Shown: piece after piece, positions 8,335 to 17,322 of the stretch
Layout of the letters: every line of letters starts with the position of its first letter
Numbering within the stretch: position 1 is the first letter of the stretch
From: DASUAS01 sp963819475
GTDB taxonomy: Bacteria > Actinomycetota > Acidimicrobiia > IMCC26256 > DASPTH01
Reading direction: 5' to 3'
NCBI GenBank assembly: GCA_963819475.1
Contig: CAWFWE010000002.1
Span: forward strand, 682,001 to 746,000
DNA: 64,000 nt
Translations under genes and position numbers: made by a program
The notes under the pieces: model-generated
Seen by the model: the letters and a program-made list of their open reading frames with translations, nothing else
Told to the model about the DNA's origin: nothing
Databases searched by the model: none

Positions 8335-9785
8335 CCCGTCCCCGGCGACGACTGCGGACACGACTGCTCGTCGCGATGATGGCGATCGCGCTGGGGGTGC
8401 TCGTGCTGACCGCACTCGTGACCGCGGGGCTGGCGCGCCGGTCCGAGGTCACCACGGCGCGTCACGACGTCCAGGACCGCGCCGAGGTCGTCGCACCCGA
8501 GTTCGACAAGCTCATCCGGCAGCTGCCGAAGGCACAGGCGGCCACCGCCACCATCGCGGGCCGGCGTCAGGTGCGGCGGATCCGCGACCTCGTGAACACG
8601 ACGCTGCGGGCCTCGAACGGAGCAGTCGTCGCCGTCGACGCGAACGGCGACGTGCACGAGGTGCTCGGCCGCCTCCTCGGTACGTCGGGCGCGACGCCAA
8701 CCCTGCCCGACGGCGTGACCATCGACGACCTCGACACCGAGACGCTGCTCGCGGGCTCCACCCAGAACGGGCGCGACAGCAACACAGTGTTCGTCGCCGA
8801 GCCGCTCGCGCCGGTCGGTGACGTCACGCCGGTGTTGGTGCTCGCCGAGGACGTGAACACCCGTCCCTTCGGCAGCAGCGGCCTGGCGGTGCTCGGTGCC
8901 GCCGCCATCGCGCTCGGCATCGCGGCGTTCGTGGCCGCCTACCTGGCGCGCCGCATGACCCGCCCGCTCGCGGCGATGGAGACCACCGCCCGGTCCATCG
9001 CGGGTGGCGACTTGTCGGCGCGCGTCGACACCACCGACGTCCCCGACGACGAGCTGGCCAGCCTCGCCCACGCGATCAACGCCATGGCCGCAGATCTCGA
9101 CGTCGCACGCGGGCACGAACGCGCCTTCCTCCTCAGCGTGTCGCACGACCTGCGCACGCCGTTGACCTCGATCCGCGGCTACGCCGAAGCCATCGCCGAC
9201 GGCGCCGTCGAGGGCAAGGACGCCCGCATCCGTGCCGCCGACGTGATCTCGTCGGAGTCCCGCCGGCTGGAACGCCTCGTCGCCGACCTGCTCGACCTCG
9301 CCCGGCTCGACGCGCACCAGTTCTCGCTGCATCCCGCTCCGGTCGACGCCCGGTCGGTCGTGCGCGACGCGGTCGAGGCGTTCGGTCCCGCGGCAGCCGA
9401 GCTCGGCCTCGCCCTCGACGTCGACGCCGGCGACGCCGTGCCCGTGGTCACCGACGCACAACGGCTGGCGCAGATCGTCGCCAACCTGGTGGAGAACGCG
9501 CTCAAGTTCGCGACCACGCGCGTCGCGGTCGGCGTGGAGGCCAACGGCGGTCGCGTCGTGCTGCACGTCGACGACGACGGCGCCGGCATCGCACCGGCCG
9601 ATCTCCCCCGCGTCTTCGAGCGCCTCTACACGTCCCGCACGGTGCCCGGGCGCACCTTGGGGACCGGCATCGGCCTGGCGATCGTGCACGAGCTCGCGGT
9701 GGCGATGGGAGGCGACGCGCGCGTCGAGCCACTCGACAACGTCGGCACCCGCTTCGTGGTGACGTTCCCCAGCGCGGTCAGTTGA
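8331..9785 (+). CDS. Membrane sensor histidine kinase
   Basis: A 484-residue kinase partner of the preceding regulator. TM1 is about residues 11-35, an extracytoplasmic sensor region of about 150 residues follows, and TM2 is about 184-206. A HAMP domain (RRMTRPLAAMETTARSIAGGDLSARV), the H box SVSHDLRTPLTSIRGYAEAI with the phosphorylated His, an N box NLVENALKFA, and the G1/G2 boxes DDGAGI and GTGIGLAI complete the protein. It ends 6 bp from the convergent esterase gene. Confidence 0.92.
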   Translation: MTRPRRRLRTRLLVAMMAIALGVLVLTALVTAGLARRSEVTTARHDVQDRAEVVAPEFDKLIRQLPKAQAATATIAGRRQVRRIRDLVNTTLRASNGAVVAVDANGDVHEVLGRLLGTSGATPTLPDGVTIDDLDTETLLAGSTQNGRDSNTVFVAEPLAPVGDVTPVLVLAEDVNTRPFGSSGLAVLGAAAIALGIAAFVAAYLARRMTRPLAAMETTARSIAGGDLSARVDTTDVPDDELASLAHAINAMAADLDVARGHERAFLLSVSHDLRTPLTSIRGYAEAIADGAVEGKDARIRAADVISSESRRLERLVADLLDLARLDAHQFSLHPAPVDARSVVRDAVEAFGPAAAELGLALDVDAGDAVPVVTDAQRLAQIVANLVENALKFATTRVAVGVEANGGRVVLHVDDDGAGIAPADLPRVFERLYTSRTVPGRTLGTGIGLAIVHELAVAMGGDARVEPLDNVGTRFVVTFPSAVS

Positions 9786-9791
9786 GCATCG

Positions 9792-10742
9792 TCAGGCGGT
9801 GGCGGTCGTGAGCCAGCGGATCGATTCCGCCATGAGTGCCCCAGCGTGACACAGGCTGTGGCCACCGGACCCGAACTCGAAGCGGAACTCGTATCCGGCG
9901 AAGGCCAGTGCTGCGGCCATGTCGTTGTTCGCCAGTGACCAACCTCCGAACAGGGTGTCGAGGTCCGCTGCACCGCTCTGCAGGAGCACCTTGATCGGCT
10001 TCCGGTCCGTCATGCGCACGAGATACGGGTAGTTGTTGCCGCCGCGGATGTTGACGTACGAGCCGCAATGGCTGAGAACCAGGCCGAAGAGGTCGGGTCG
10101 GTGCCAGCCGGCGGTGAACGCGCAGATCCCGCCACTGCTGATCCCTCCGATCAGACGCCGGGTCGGGTCGGTCGTGAACCGCGTTCCGGCGCGGTCCTCC
10201 GCCATCGGGAGGACCTCACGCTCGAGGAACGACACGAAGGCGTCGTCGCAGCTGTCGTACTCGATGCTGCGCTGCCGGAAGGTCTCGAGGTCGTCCAGGC
10301 CCGGCTGCGCGCCGTCGGGGACGCCGGCCGTCACGAACAGCCCGACGGTGGGTGGGAGCTCGCCGGCGTGGACGAGCGAGTCGAGGACGGCCGGAACGCG
10401 AGCGGGTCCCTCGGGGTCGGCGTACCACGCGCCGTCGTTGAAGACCATCAACGACGGCGCCTCGGTCGCGTCGCGCACCCCGGGTGAGGCGTAGATCCAG
10501 ATGTCACGGGTCGTGCCGGGAAACCGTTCGGTCGACCTCCAGCCCGAGATCCGGTCGATCGTCCCCCGGGGTACGTCGCCGCCTGGAGACGCTTCCGGGC
10601 AGGGGTGGTAGGGCGCATCGCCCGGCGCGCTCGTGGCCGTGCTGATGTCGGGGCCGAACGATCGTCCGTTGACGACGCGGGACAGGTCGTCGTCGACGAG
10701 CGACCGTTCGAGCCCGAGCGCCCGGTACGTTTCGAACTCCAT
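9792..10742 (-). CDS. Esterase-family alpha/beta hydrolase (Fes/PF00756 type)
   Basis: A 316-residue hydrolase. The nucleophile elbow is GISSG (Ser202 likely) after RRLIGG, a Gly-rich oxyanion segment precedes it, and the expected Asp and His lie in QSGAADLDTLFGG and FGSGGHSLCHAGAL. The family includes enterochelin esterases and mycolyl/feruloyl esterases. No signal peptide is visible, so a cytoplasmic role is more likely. It lies 17 bp downstream of ygfZ and may be co-transcribed with trpE-ygfZ. The substrate is unknown. Confidence 0.82.
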   Translation of the reverse strand: MEFETYRALGLERSLVDDDLSRVVNGRSFGPDISTATSAPGDAPYHPCPEASPGGDVPRGTIDRISGWRSTERFPGTTRDIWIYASPGVRDATEAPSLMVFNDGAWYADPEGPARVPAVLDSLVHAGELPPTVGLFVTAGVPDGAQPGLDDLETFRQRSIEYDSCDDAFVSFLEREVLPMAEDRAGTRFTTDPTRRLIGGISSGGICAFTAGWHRPDLFGLVLSHCGSYVNIRGGNNYPYLVRMTDRKPIKVLLQSGAADLDTLFGGWSLANNDMAAALAFAGYEFRFEFGSGGHSLCHAGALMAESIRWLTTATA

Positions 10743-10759
10743 CGGCCTGCCTCCGTCGT

Positions 10760-11620
10760 TCAGATGGTGGCGCGCGCCGTCCCGCCGTCCCAGCGCAGCT
10801 CGACCACGGCCGGCGGTTCCACCTCGCGGCGCACGTAGCCGAGCGCGCCGGTGCGGAGCGCGTCGTCCGCCACGCTGGTGAGCGACCCGACCACCTTGTC
10901 GCCGGAGACGACCTCGGCTCCGGGTACCGGCCAGTCGCCCTCGATCTCGGTGAACCGACGGAGGAAGCGGTTGACGTGGCCGCGGGTGTCGATGCGGCAC
11001 ACCAGCTCCTGGCCGAGGAAGCAGCCCTTGGTGAACGACACCGCGTCCTGCTCCAGGAACGCCTCCTGCGGGATCGTCGTCTCGTCGACGTCGACCGGTT
11101 GCACGGGGATGCCCTGCTCGATGCGCCACGCCTCGAAGGCCACCGGGTGGACGAAGTCGTGGCGCGGTAGCCGGTCGCGCGGCCCGACGAGGTCGTGACC
11201 CCAGCGCGTGGGGATCACGCGGACGCCGTCGGGCGCGTCGGCAGGGGACGCGCCGGCGCCGCCGATGCGGGTGAGCATTCCGAACTCGCCGGTGCGGTCG
11301 ACGACCTCGGCGTCGACCCGGATCTTGAACCGGTTGAGCGACGCGGCCAGTTGCGTACCCAGTCCGGGATCGCAGTCGAGCCACGCGTCGTCGCCCACGT
11401 GCACAAGGCGGAAGTCGACGTCGAGCTTTCCCTGCGGCGACAGCAGGAGGCTGTGCACCGCGTCGCCGTCGGCCACGCCGTCGAGGTCGGCCGACACCAG
11501 AGCCTGGAGGAACGAGAACGTGTCCGGACCACGCACCACGACGAAGCCGCGGTCGGAACGGTCGACCCAGGCGTCGCCGGCGCGCAGTGCAGCGAGGTCG
11601 TCGGTCAGGGTCGGGCTCAT
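10760..11620 (-). CDS. ygfZ: YgfZ/GcvT-like folate-binding protein
   Basis: A 286-residue member of the YgfZ family, which uses a folate to help assemble or repair Fe-S clusters. The family signature K-G-C-[FY]-x-G-Q-E is present as KGCFLGQE (residues 198-205), followed by LVCRIDTRGHVNR. The N-terminal GcvT-like half has FSFLQALVSADLDG and LLLSPQGKLDVDF. It overlaps the trpE stop by 4 bp, so it is coupled to trpE although unrelated in pathway. Confidence 0.9.
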   Translation of the reverse strand: MSPTLTDDLAALRAGDAWVDRSDRGFVVVRGPDTFSFLQALVSADLDGVADGDAVHSLLLSPQGKLDVDFRLVHVGDDAWLDCDPGLGTQLAASLNRFKIRVDAEVVDRTGEFGMLTRIGGAGASPADAPDGVRVIPTRWGHDLVGPRDRLPRHDFVHPVAFEAWRIEQGIPVQPVDVDETTIPQEAFLEQDAVSFTKGCFLGQELVCRIDTRGHVNRFLRRFTEIEGDWPVPGAEVVSGDKVVGSLTSVADDALRTGALGYVRREVEPPAVVELRWDGGTARATI

Positions 11621-13158
11621 CGGCGCACCTCCCGTTCACCGAGCGGCGCCAGGCGGCGCGCCGCGGCCGCGGCCGTGAGCAGCGCTCGGGCCTTGTTGTG
11701 GCACTCCAGGTCCTCGTCGGCCGGTACCGAGTCGGCGACGATGCCCGCACCCGCCTGCACGCTGGCGTGACCGTCGCGCCACACCATCGTCCGGATGGCG
11801 ATCGCGGTGTCGAGGTTGCCCGAGAAGTCGACGTAGCCGACCACACCCGCGTAGGCCCCCCGCTTCGACGGTTCGAGCCCGTCGATGATCTCCATGGCCC
11901 GCACCTTGGGGGCACCGCTCACCGTGCCGGCCGGGAACGTGGCGCGCAGCACGTCGACCGCGTTGGCGTCGTCGCGGAGGTCGCCGGCGACCTGGCTGGT
12001 GAGGTGCATCACGTGGGAGTAACGCTCGAGCACCATCAGCTCTTCCATCCGCTCGGTGCCGAACTTCACGACCCGGCCCACGTCGTTGCGGGCGAGGTCG
12101 ACGAGCATCACGTGCTCGGCCCGCTCCTTCGGGTGCTCGGCCAGCTCGGCGGCCATGCGCCGGTCGTCGGCCTCGGTGCGCCCCCGGCGGCGGGTCCCGG
12201 CGATGGGACGGCTGATGACCCGGCCGTCGAGCAGCTGGACCATGGGCTCCGGCGACGAGCCCACCAGCGTCGCCTCGGGGTGCCGTACGTAGTACATGTA
12301 CGGCGACGGGTTGACCTGGCGGAGCACCCGGTACACGTCGAACGGGTCGTAGTGGCCGTCGAGGTCGAAGCGCTGGGCCAGCACGACCTGGAAGATGTCG
12401 CCGGCGAGGATGTACTCCCGAGCCGCCTCCACCGCTACGTGGTACACGTCGGCGGGCATGGTCGACGTGTACGACGGCAGCTCGGTGAGGTCGCCCGCGG
12501 GCGGCGGTGACGGCACGTAGGCCAGCGGGCGCGCCAGCTCGTCGACCCGCGCGTCCAGTCGCGAGCAGGCGGCGTCGTAGGCGTCGGACGCGGCGAGGTC
12601 GCCACCGGCGGCGTCGAGGAACACGTTCTCGATGAGGTAGAGCCGCTGGCGGAAGTGGTCGAAGGCGGTCACATGACCGGTGACCGACAACACCGCGTCG
12701 GGCATGCCCAGGTGGTCGGTGGGCACGTTCGGGAGGCGCTCGATCTCGCGTACGACGTCGTAGCCGAGGTAGCCCACCACCCCGCCGTGGAACGGGGGCA
12801 GCTCCGGAATCGAGGGCGCCCGGTACGTGTGGAGCAGCGCTTCGAGCGCGGCGAGCGCACCGCGGTCGACGGGCACGCCGTCCGGCGGAGGCCGGTCGAA
12901 CCGGACCGCGCGCCCGTGCGCGACGAGAGTGAGCGCCGGGTCGCGGCCGAGGAAGGAGAAGCGGCCCCACCGCTCCGCGTGCTCCACCGACTCGAGGAGG
13001 AACGCGGCGGGGTCGTCCTCGGCGGCCCCCGCCAGCTTCACGAACGCGGAGACCGGCGTCTCCAGGTCGGCGAGCACCTCCCGCCAGACGGGGACGACCG
13101 TGTGGTCGCGGGCCAGCGCGACGAACTCGTCACGCGAGAGCCCCGCTGCGGCCACCAC
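11617..13158 (-). CDS. trpE: Anthranilate synthase component I
   Basis: TrpE converts chorismate and ammonia to anthranilate, the first committed step to tryptophan. The 513 residues contain the N-terminal LLESVEHAERWGRFSFLG feedback-site region and the C-terminal chorismate-binding domain with SPEPMVQLLDGRVISRPIAGTRRRG, ERAEHVMLVDLARNDVGRV, TFPAGTVSGAPKVRAMEIID and GAGIVADS. The hisI stop lies 6 bp upstream and ygfZ overlaps its end, giving hisI-trpE-ygfZ. No trpG or trpD is visible in the window, so the glutaminase subunit lies elsewhere. Confidence 0.96.
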   Translation of the reverse strand: MVAAAGLSRDEFVALARDHTVVPVWREVLADLETPVSAFVKLAGAAEDDPAAFLLESVEHAERWGRFSFLGRDPALTLVAHGRAVRFDRPPPDGVPVDRGALAALEALLHTYRAPSIPELPPFHGGVVGYLGYDVVREIERLPNVPTDHLGMPDAVLSVTGHVTAFDHFRQRLYLIENVFLDAAGGDLAASDAYDAACSRLDARVDELARPLAYVPSPPPAGDLTELPSYTSTMPADVYHVAVEAAREYILAGDIFQVVLAQRFDLDGHYDPFDVYRVLRQVNPSPYMYYVRHPEATLVGSSPEPMVQLLDGRVISRPIAGTRRRGRTEADDRRMAAELAEHPKERAEHVMLVDLARNDVGRVVKFGTERMEELMVLERYSHVMHLTSQVAGDLRDDANAVDVLRATFPAGTVSGAPKVRAMEIIDGLEPSKRGAYAGVVGYVDFSGNLDTAIAIRTMVWRDGHASVQAGAGIVADSVPADEDLECHNKARALLTAAAAARRLAPLGEREVRR

Positions 13159-13164
13159 CAGAAC

Positions 13165-13581
13165 TCAGACGGGGCCGGGCGTGGCGCCACCGCCGAACGC
13201 CCGGAAGAAGCAGCTGCGCTCGCCGGTGTGGCAGGCGCCCCGGCCCTCCTGCTCGACCACGAACAGCAGCGCGTCGACGTCGCAGTCGTAGCGGGCCTCG
13301 CGCAGGTACTGGCGGTCGCCGGAGGTCTCCCCCTTGCACCAGTACTCCTGGCGGCTCCGGCTCCAGTACCACATCCGACCGGTCTCGAGCGTGCGCCGCA
13401 ACGCGGCGTCGTTCATCCACGCGAACATGAGCACCTCGCCGGTGCCCGCTTCCTGGACGATCGCGCCCACGAGACCGTCGGCGTTGTACTGCACGCCCTC
13501 CAGCTCCGCGTCGGTCGCGGCGATCGGGGTGACCGCGGGCGTCGGTGCGGGTCGGGACTCGGTCTCGGCAGCGGGTTCCAT
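13165..13581 (-). CDS. hisI: Phosphoribosyl-AMP cyclohydrolase
   Basis: HisI opens the purine ring of PR-AMP, the third step of histidine synthesis. The 138-residue protein has GLVGAIVQEAGTGEVLMFAWMN, TGRMWYWSRSRQEYWCKGETSG and the zinc-ligand region YDCDVDALLF...GACHTGERSCFF. The first 25 residues are a variable Ala/Pro/Thr-rich extension. The ATG at 13581 is the first plausible start. It is monofunctional (no HisE domain) and followed 6 bp later by trpE, mixing two pathways in one operon. Confidence 0.95.
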   Translation of the reverse strand: MEPAAETESRPAPTPAVTPIAATDAELEGVQYNADGLVGAIVQEAGTGEVLMFAWMNDAALRRTLETGRMWYWSRSRQEYWCKGETSGDRQYLREARYDCDVDALLFVVEQEGRGACHTGERSCFFRAFGGGATPGPV

Positions 13582-13650
13582 CGGCGATCGAGCGTACCCG
13601 TCGGCTCCCCGACGACCGTGCCGGTTTCGGGGGCCGCGCGCGATTTCTGC

Positions 13651-13656
13651 CAGAAT
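13651..13656 (+). promoter_or_regulatory. Putative -10 box (CAGAAT) for the oligopeptidase gene
   Basis: CAGAAT is followed by CCCGCA and then the GTG start, a 6-nt spacing. The surrounding AGAATCCCGC is nearly identical to the sequence before the metallopeptidase start at 33799, where the box is a perfect TAGAAT. Confidence 0.35.
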
Positions 13657-13662
13657 CCCGCA

Positions 13663-15787
13663 GTGTCCGAGCCCCGACCACCCGTCGCGCCCGCCCGGCC
13701 GACGCGGCTGCTGCACGGAGGCGACGAGCGCATCGACCCGTGGTTCTGGCTGCGCGAGCGCGAAGACCCGGAGGTGATCGCGTACCTCGAGCAGGAGAAC
13801 ACCTACACGCGCGACGCGCTCGCACACCTCGCATCGCTGCGCGGCGAGCTCTACGACGAGATCGTGGGACGCGTCCAGGAGACCGACACGACCGCACCGA
13901 TCCGTCGCGGCGGCTACGAGTACTTCACCCGCACACTCGAAGGCCTCCAGTACGGCGTGCACTGCCGTCGCCCCGCGATCGGCGGCCCGCTCCCCGATCC
14001 CCTCGCGGCGCCGGGAACGCCCGAGCGCGAGCTCGTCGTCCTCGACGAGAACGCGCTGGCCGCGGGCCACGACTACTTCGCGGTGGGCGATCTCGCCGTC
14101 GACCCGGCGCAGGCGGTCGCGGCGTACAGCACCGACACGAGCGGCGGCGAGCGCTACGACCTGCGCTTCCGCGCGCTGCCCGACGGCGAGGGGCGCGCGG
14201 ATCCGGAGCTCGACGACATCGTGCCCGACGTCTACTACGGCGTGGCGTGGGCGAACGATGGCGTCACCATCCTCTACACGCGTCCCGACGAGGCCATGCG
14301 CCCGTGGCAGATCTGGCGGCACGCGCTCGGGACGTCGGCCGACGACGACCAGCTCGTGTTCCAGGAGGACGACGACCGCTTCTACGTGAGCGTCAGTCGC
14401 ACGCGCAGCGGTCGCTTCCTCGTGATCACCTCGGCCTCGAAGGTGACGACGGAGATCTGGCTGGTCGACGCCGACGACCCCACCGCACCGCCGGCGATCG
14501 TCGAGCCGCGCGAACAGGGGCACGAGTACCACGTCGAGCACCACGCGGGCCCGGCCGGCGACCGTCTCTACGTCCTCACCAACGCCGACGGGGCGGAGAA
14601 CTTCGCGCTCGGCGGTCACCCCGGTCGCCTCACCGGGCCGCGCCTCGTGGACGACCGTCCTCCCGAAGCGGGACGACACCCGCCTCGACGACGTCGACGC
14701 GTTCGCCGGCTTCCTGGTCGTGTCGGAGCGCGCCGACGCCGTCGAACGGCTCCACGTCCTGACCCTCGGCGACGACGGCGCGGTGGCCGACGACCACGTG
14801 ATCGCGATGCCCGACGAGGTGTACTCCGCCTGGCTGGGCGGCAACCCCGAGTACGACGTCGATGCCGTCCGCTACCAGTACACGTCCCTGGTGATGCCGG
14901 CCTCGGCATACGACTACGACCCGGCGACGCGCACCGCGACCCTGGTGAAGCGCCAGCCGGTACCGGGCTACGACCCCGAGCGGTACGAGAGCTGCCGGGC
15001 GTGGGCGACCGCACGCGACGGCACACAGATCCCGATCTCGATCGTGTACCGACGCGAGCTCCGGACCGACGTCCCCAGCCCGTTGCTGCTCTACGGCTAC
15101 GGCTCGTACGAGGTGTCGATCGACCCGACGTTCTCGGCGTCGCGGGTCAGCCTCCTCGACCGGGGCATCGTGTTCGCGATCGCCCACGTGCGCGGCGGCG
15201 GCGAGCTCGGGCGTCACTGGTACGACGACGGGAAGCTCCTCCACAAGGTGAACACGTTCACCGACTTCGTCGCCTGCGCCGATCACCTGGCCGCCGAGGG
15301 CTGGACCAGCCCCGACCGCCTGGCCGCCCGCGGCGGCAGCGCCGGCGGGCTGCTCATGGGCGCGGTGGCCAACCTCCGGCCCGACCTCTTCCACGCCATC
15401 GTGGCCGAGGTGCCGTTCGTCGACTGCCTCACCACCATCCTCGACGAGACCCTCCCCCTCACGATCACCGAATGGGAGGAGTGGGGGGATCCGGTCCACG
15501 ACCCCGCCGTCTACGAGCTCATGAAGTCGTATTCGCCGTACGACAACGTGACCGCGACGGACTACCCCGCCATGCTCGTCACCGGTGGGCTGAACGATCC
15601 CCGCGTGCAGTACTGGGAGCCGGCGAAGTGGGTGGCGAAGCTGCGGGCCACCAAGACCGACCAGCGGCTCCTCGTGCTCAAGATGGAGATGGGCGCCGGG
15701 CACTCGGGGCCGTCGGGCCGCTACGACGCCTGGCGGGACGAGGCGTTCGTGCTCGCGTTCCTGCTCGACCAGCTCGGCGTGGCCTGA
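13663..15787 (+). pseudogene. Prolyl oligopeptidase family (oligopeptidase B-like), one frameshift
   Basis: S9A serine peptidases cut oligopeptides after basic or Pro residues. The N-terminal beta-propeller part reads from the GTG at 13663 (PWFWLREREDPEVIAYLEQEN) to LTNADGAENFAL near 14610. There homology jumps by one base to the next frame (VTPVASPGRASWTTVLP) and continues to the TGA at 15785-15787. The catalytic domain is complete: RGGSAGGLLMG (nucleophile Ser), TGGLNDPRVQYWE (Asp) and GAGHSGPSGRYDAW (His). Removing one base in GGCGG at 14611-14615 restores about 707 residues, the family's normal size. A sequencing error is likelier than decay because both halves are well conserved. Confidence 0.85.
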
Positions 15788-15805
15788 CCCGGAGCCGCAG
15801 ACGAA

Positions 15806-15831
15806 GTGGCCGGGCCCTACGGCCCGGCCAC
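15806..15831. terminator. Bidirectional intrinsic terminator-like hairpin
   Basis: An 11-bp perfect stem GTGGCCGGGCC / GGCCCGGCCAC with a CTAC loop sits between the convergent oligopeptidase and cold-shock genes. No long T run follows, as is common in high-GC actinobacteria. Confidence 0.75.
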
Positions 15832-15855
15832 CACGGAGTTCGGATTCGAGAACGG

Positions 15856-16056
15856 TCAGACGGGGCGGACGTTCTGTGCCTCGTCGCCCTTGCGGCCGGG
15901 GCCGATGTCGAACTCGACCCGCTGGCCTTCCTCGAGCGTCTTGTAGCCCGTTCCCTGGATCGCGGAGAAGTGGACGAACACGTCGTCCCCGCCCTCCCGG
16001 GAGATGAAGCCGAAACCCTTCTCCGCGTTGAAGAACTTCACAGTGCCTGTAGCCAA
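15856..16056 (-). CDS. cspA: Cold-shock protein (CspA family)
   Basis: A 66-residue OB-fold RNA chaperone with both RNP motifs, KGFGFIS and VFVHFSAI. The start is a TTG preceded by GAAGGATAAGAAG, needed to give the canonical MATGTVKFFNAEKGFGF N-terminus. It ends before a strong convergent terminator. The family symbol is used; which paralogue this is cannot be told. Confidence 0.95.
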   Translation of the reverse strand: MATGTVKFFNAEKGFGFISREGGDDVFVHFSAIQGTGYKTLEEGQRVEFDIGPGRKGDEAQNVRPV

Positions 16057-16128
16057 CTTCTTATCCTTCGTTTGCCCGGGACGGTCCGAATGACCGCGGC
16101 CTCGGTCGCCAGAAGGGTAGTAGACGGG

Positions 16129-16335
16129 TTACTCGGCCTCGCGCGCGAAGTACTTCGCCAGGAAGTAGGGGTCGTTCGGGTCGAGGGGGGTCGACTCCTC
16201 GACGGGCGCCTCCTCCTCCTCCTCGATGCCGAGTTTGCGTGCTTCGCGGCGCTTGCGCTTCTCCGCGGCCTTTTCCATGCGGGCGCGCTCGCGCTGCTGC
16301 TTGGCGAAAGTGGTGCGTTGCTTCTGTCCGCTCAC
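16129..16335 (-). CDS. Small highly charged conserved protein, unknown function
   Basis: A 68-residue protein. The N-terminal half is Arg/Lys/Gln-rich (KQRTTFAKQQRERARMEK, a likely helix), followed by a Glu run and a C-terminal DPNDPYFLAKYFAREAE. A nucleic-acid or ribosome contact would fit the charge pattern, but this is speculation. TAATGT lies 6 nt upstream of the GTG start, supporting a leaderless gene. It is followed 72 bp later by the cold-shock gene in the same direction. Confidence 0.7.
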   Translation of the reverse strand: MSGQKQRTTFAKQQRERARMEKAAEKRKRREARKLGIEEEEEAPVEESTPLDPNDPYFLAKYFAREAE

Positions 16336-16341
16336 GGCCGA

Positions 16342-16347
16342 ACATTA
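16342..16347 (-). promoter_or_regulatory. Putative -10 box (TAATGT) for the 68-residue protein
   Basis: TAATGT on the minus strand lies 6 nt upstream of the GTG at 16335. An overlapping CATAAT at 8 nt is the alternative. Confidence 0.4.
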
Positions 16348-16383
16348 TGGCCGACAGAACCCGCGATCACGCATCATGGCGCG

Positions 16384-17013
16384 ATGTCGTTGCGCCCGCT
16401 CGTGCTCACCACCTCCGACGCCCTGAGCCTGGAGGCCGAGATCGCGTCCCCGGAGGGCCCCAGTACGGCCACCGCGGTGCTGTGCCACCCCCATCCCCAG
16501 TACGGAGGGACCATGCGCTCGATCGTGATCGGCGCGCTGTTCGACGCGTTGCCCGGCGCCGGCGTCACCTGCCTGCGTTTCAACTTCCGCGGCGTCGAGC
16601 GCAGCACCGGCGCCCACGACGAGGGCCGGGGCGAGCTGCTCGACGTGCAGACCGCGCTCGACACCGCCGCCGCGTCGCTCGGCCCGGCGGAGCCCCTGCT
16701 GCTCGCGGGGTGGTCGTTCGGCGCCGACATGACCCTGGCCACCCATGATCCGCGGGTCGCCGGCTGGCTGGCGATCGCACCGCCGCTGCGGTTCGCGGCC
16801 GAGTTCGGCCCGGTGGCCAACGACGCCCGCCCGAAGCAACTGGTGCTCGGACAGCACGACGAATTCCGCGATCCGGCGTCCGTGGTCGACGCGACCGGGG
16901 ACTGGAACGCGACCGACATCGAGGTGATCCCCGGCGCGAGCCACTTCTTCGTGGGCCGCACCGACCGCGTCGTCGACGCGGCTCGCGCGTTCGTGGGACG
17001 GGTGGTGGGCTGA
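16384..17013 (+). CDS. Alpha/beta hydrolase, dienelactone hydrolase-like
   Basis: A 209-residue small alpha/beta hydrolase. CHPHPQYGGTMRS (oxyanion hole), LRFNFRGVERSTGAHDEGRGE, the nucleophile elbow AGWSFGAD, GQHDEF (Asp region) and PGASHFF (His) give a complete triad. Close relatives are cytoplasmic and their substrates are mostly unknown. It is divergent from the small charged protein. Confidence 0.82.
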   Translation: MSLRPLVLTTSDALSLEAEIASPEGPSTATAVLCHPHPQYGGTMRSIVIGALFDALPGAGVTCLRFNFRGVERSTGAHDEGRGELLDVQTALDTAAASLGPAEPLLLAGWSFGADMTLATHDPRVAGWLAIAPPLRFAAEFGPVANDARPKQLVLGQHDEFRDPASVVDATGDWNATDIEVIPGASHFFVGRTDRVVDAARAFVGRVVG

Positions 17014-17026
17014 GCGGGCGAGCGCG

Positions 17027-17242
17027 TCAGCCGGCGGTGACGGGCGTCAAGCCCTCTTTCTCGAGGAACGCACAACGCTTCTCGACGATCTGCCGCCACG
17101 CCGCGAGGTCGGCGTCCCAGTTCGCACGGTCGCCGTCCTCGTACGCGTGCTCGAGCTCGTCGAACGCCGCGTCCTCGGCGTCGAGCAGCTCCCGGTACCG
17201 CCGGAAGAATCCTTCGTCGATCACGTCGCTCCCGTTCGCCAT
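17027..17242 (-). CDS. Hypothetical protein, 71 residues
   Basis: An acidic, tryptophan-containing mostly helical protein (FFRRYRELLDAEDAAFDELEHAYEDGDRANWDADLAAWRQIVEKR). A good ribosome site, GAGGAG, lies 9 nt before the ATG at 17242. It follows hisA on the same strand after 80 bp and is convergent with the hydrolase. No known domain is recognised. Confidence 0.65.
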   Translation of the reverse strand: MANGSDVIDEGFFRRYRELLDAEDAAFDELEHAYEDGDRANWDADLAAWRQIVEKRCAFLEKEGLTPVTAG

Positions 17243-17322
17243 TCGCGCTCTCCTCACTCGTGTGGGACTGGCAGTGGCCGACCGATGGTGCTGCGTGCAA
17301 CCCGACCGTATCGCGCCGACGG

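Noticed and set aside
14600..14720. Programmed -1/+1 frameshifting in the oligopeptidase.
   Set aside because: No slippery heptamer or stable pseudoknot is apparent, and other housekeeping genes in the window have similar single-base breaks.
12655..17013. A single 1450-codon plus-strand frame covering trpE antisense, opB and the hydrolase.
   Set aside because: It joins unrelated genes only because stops are rare at this GC; real starts lie at 13663 and 16384.
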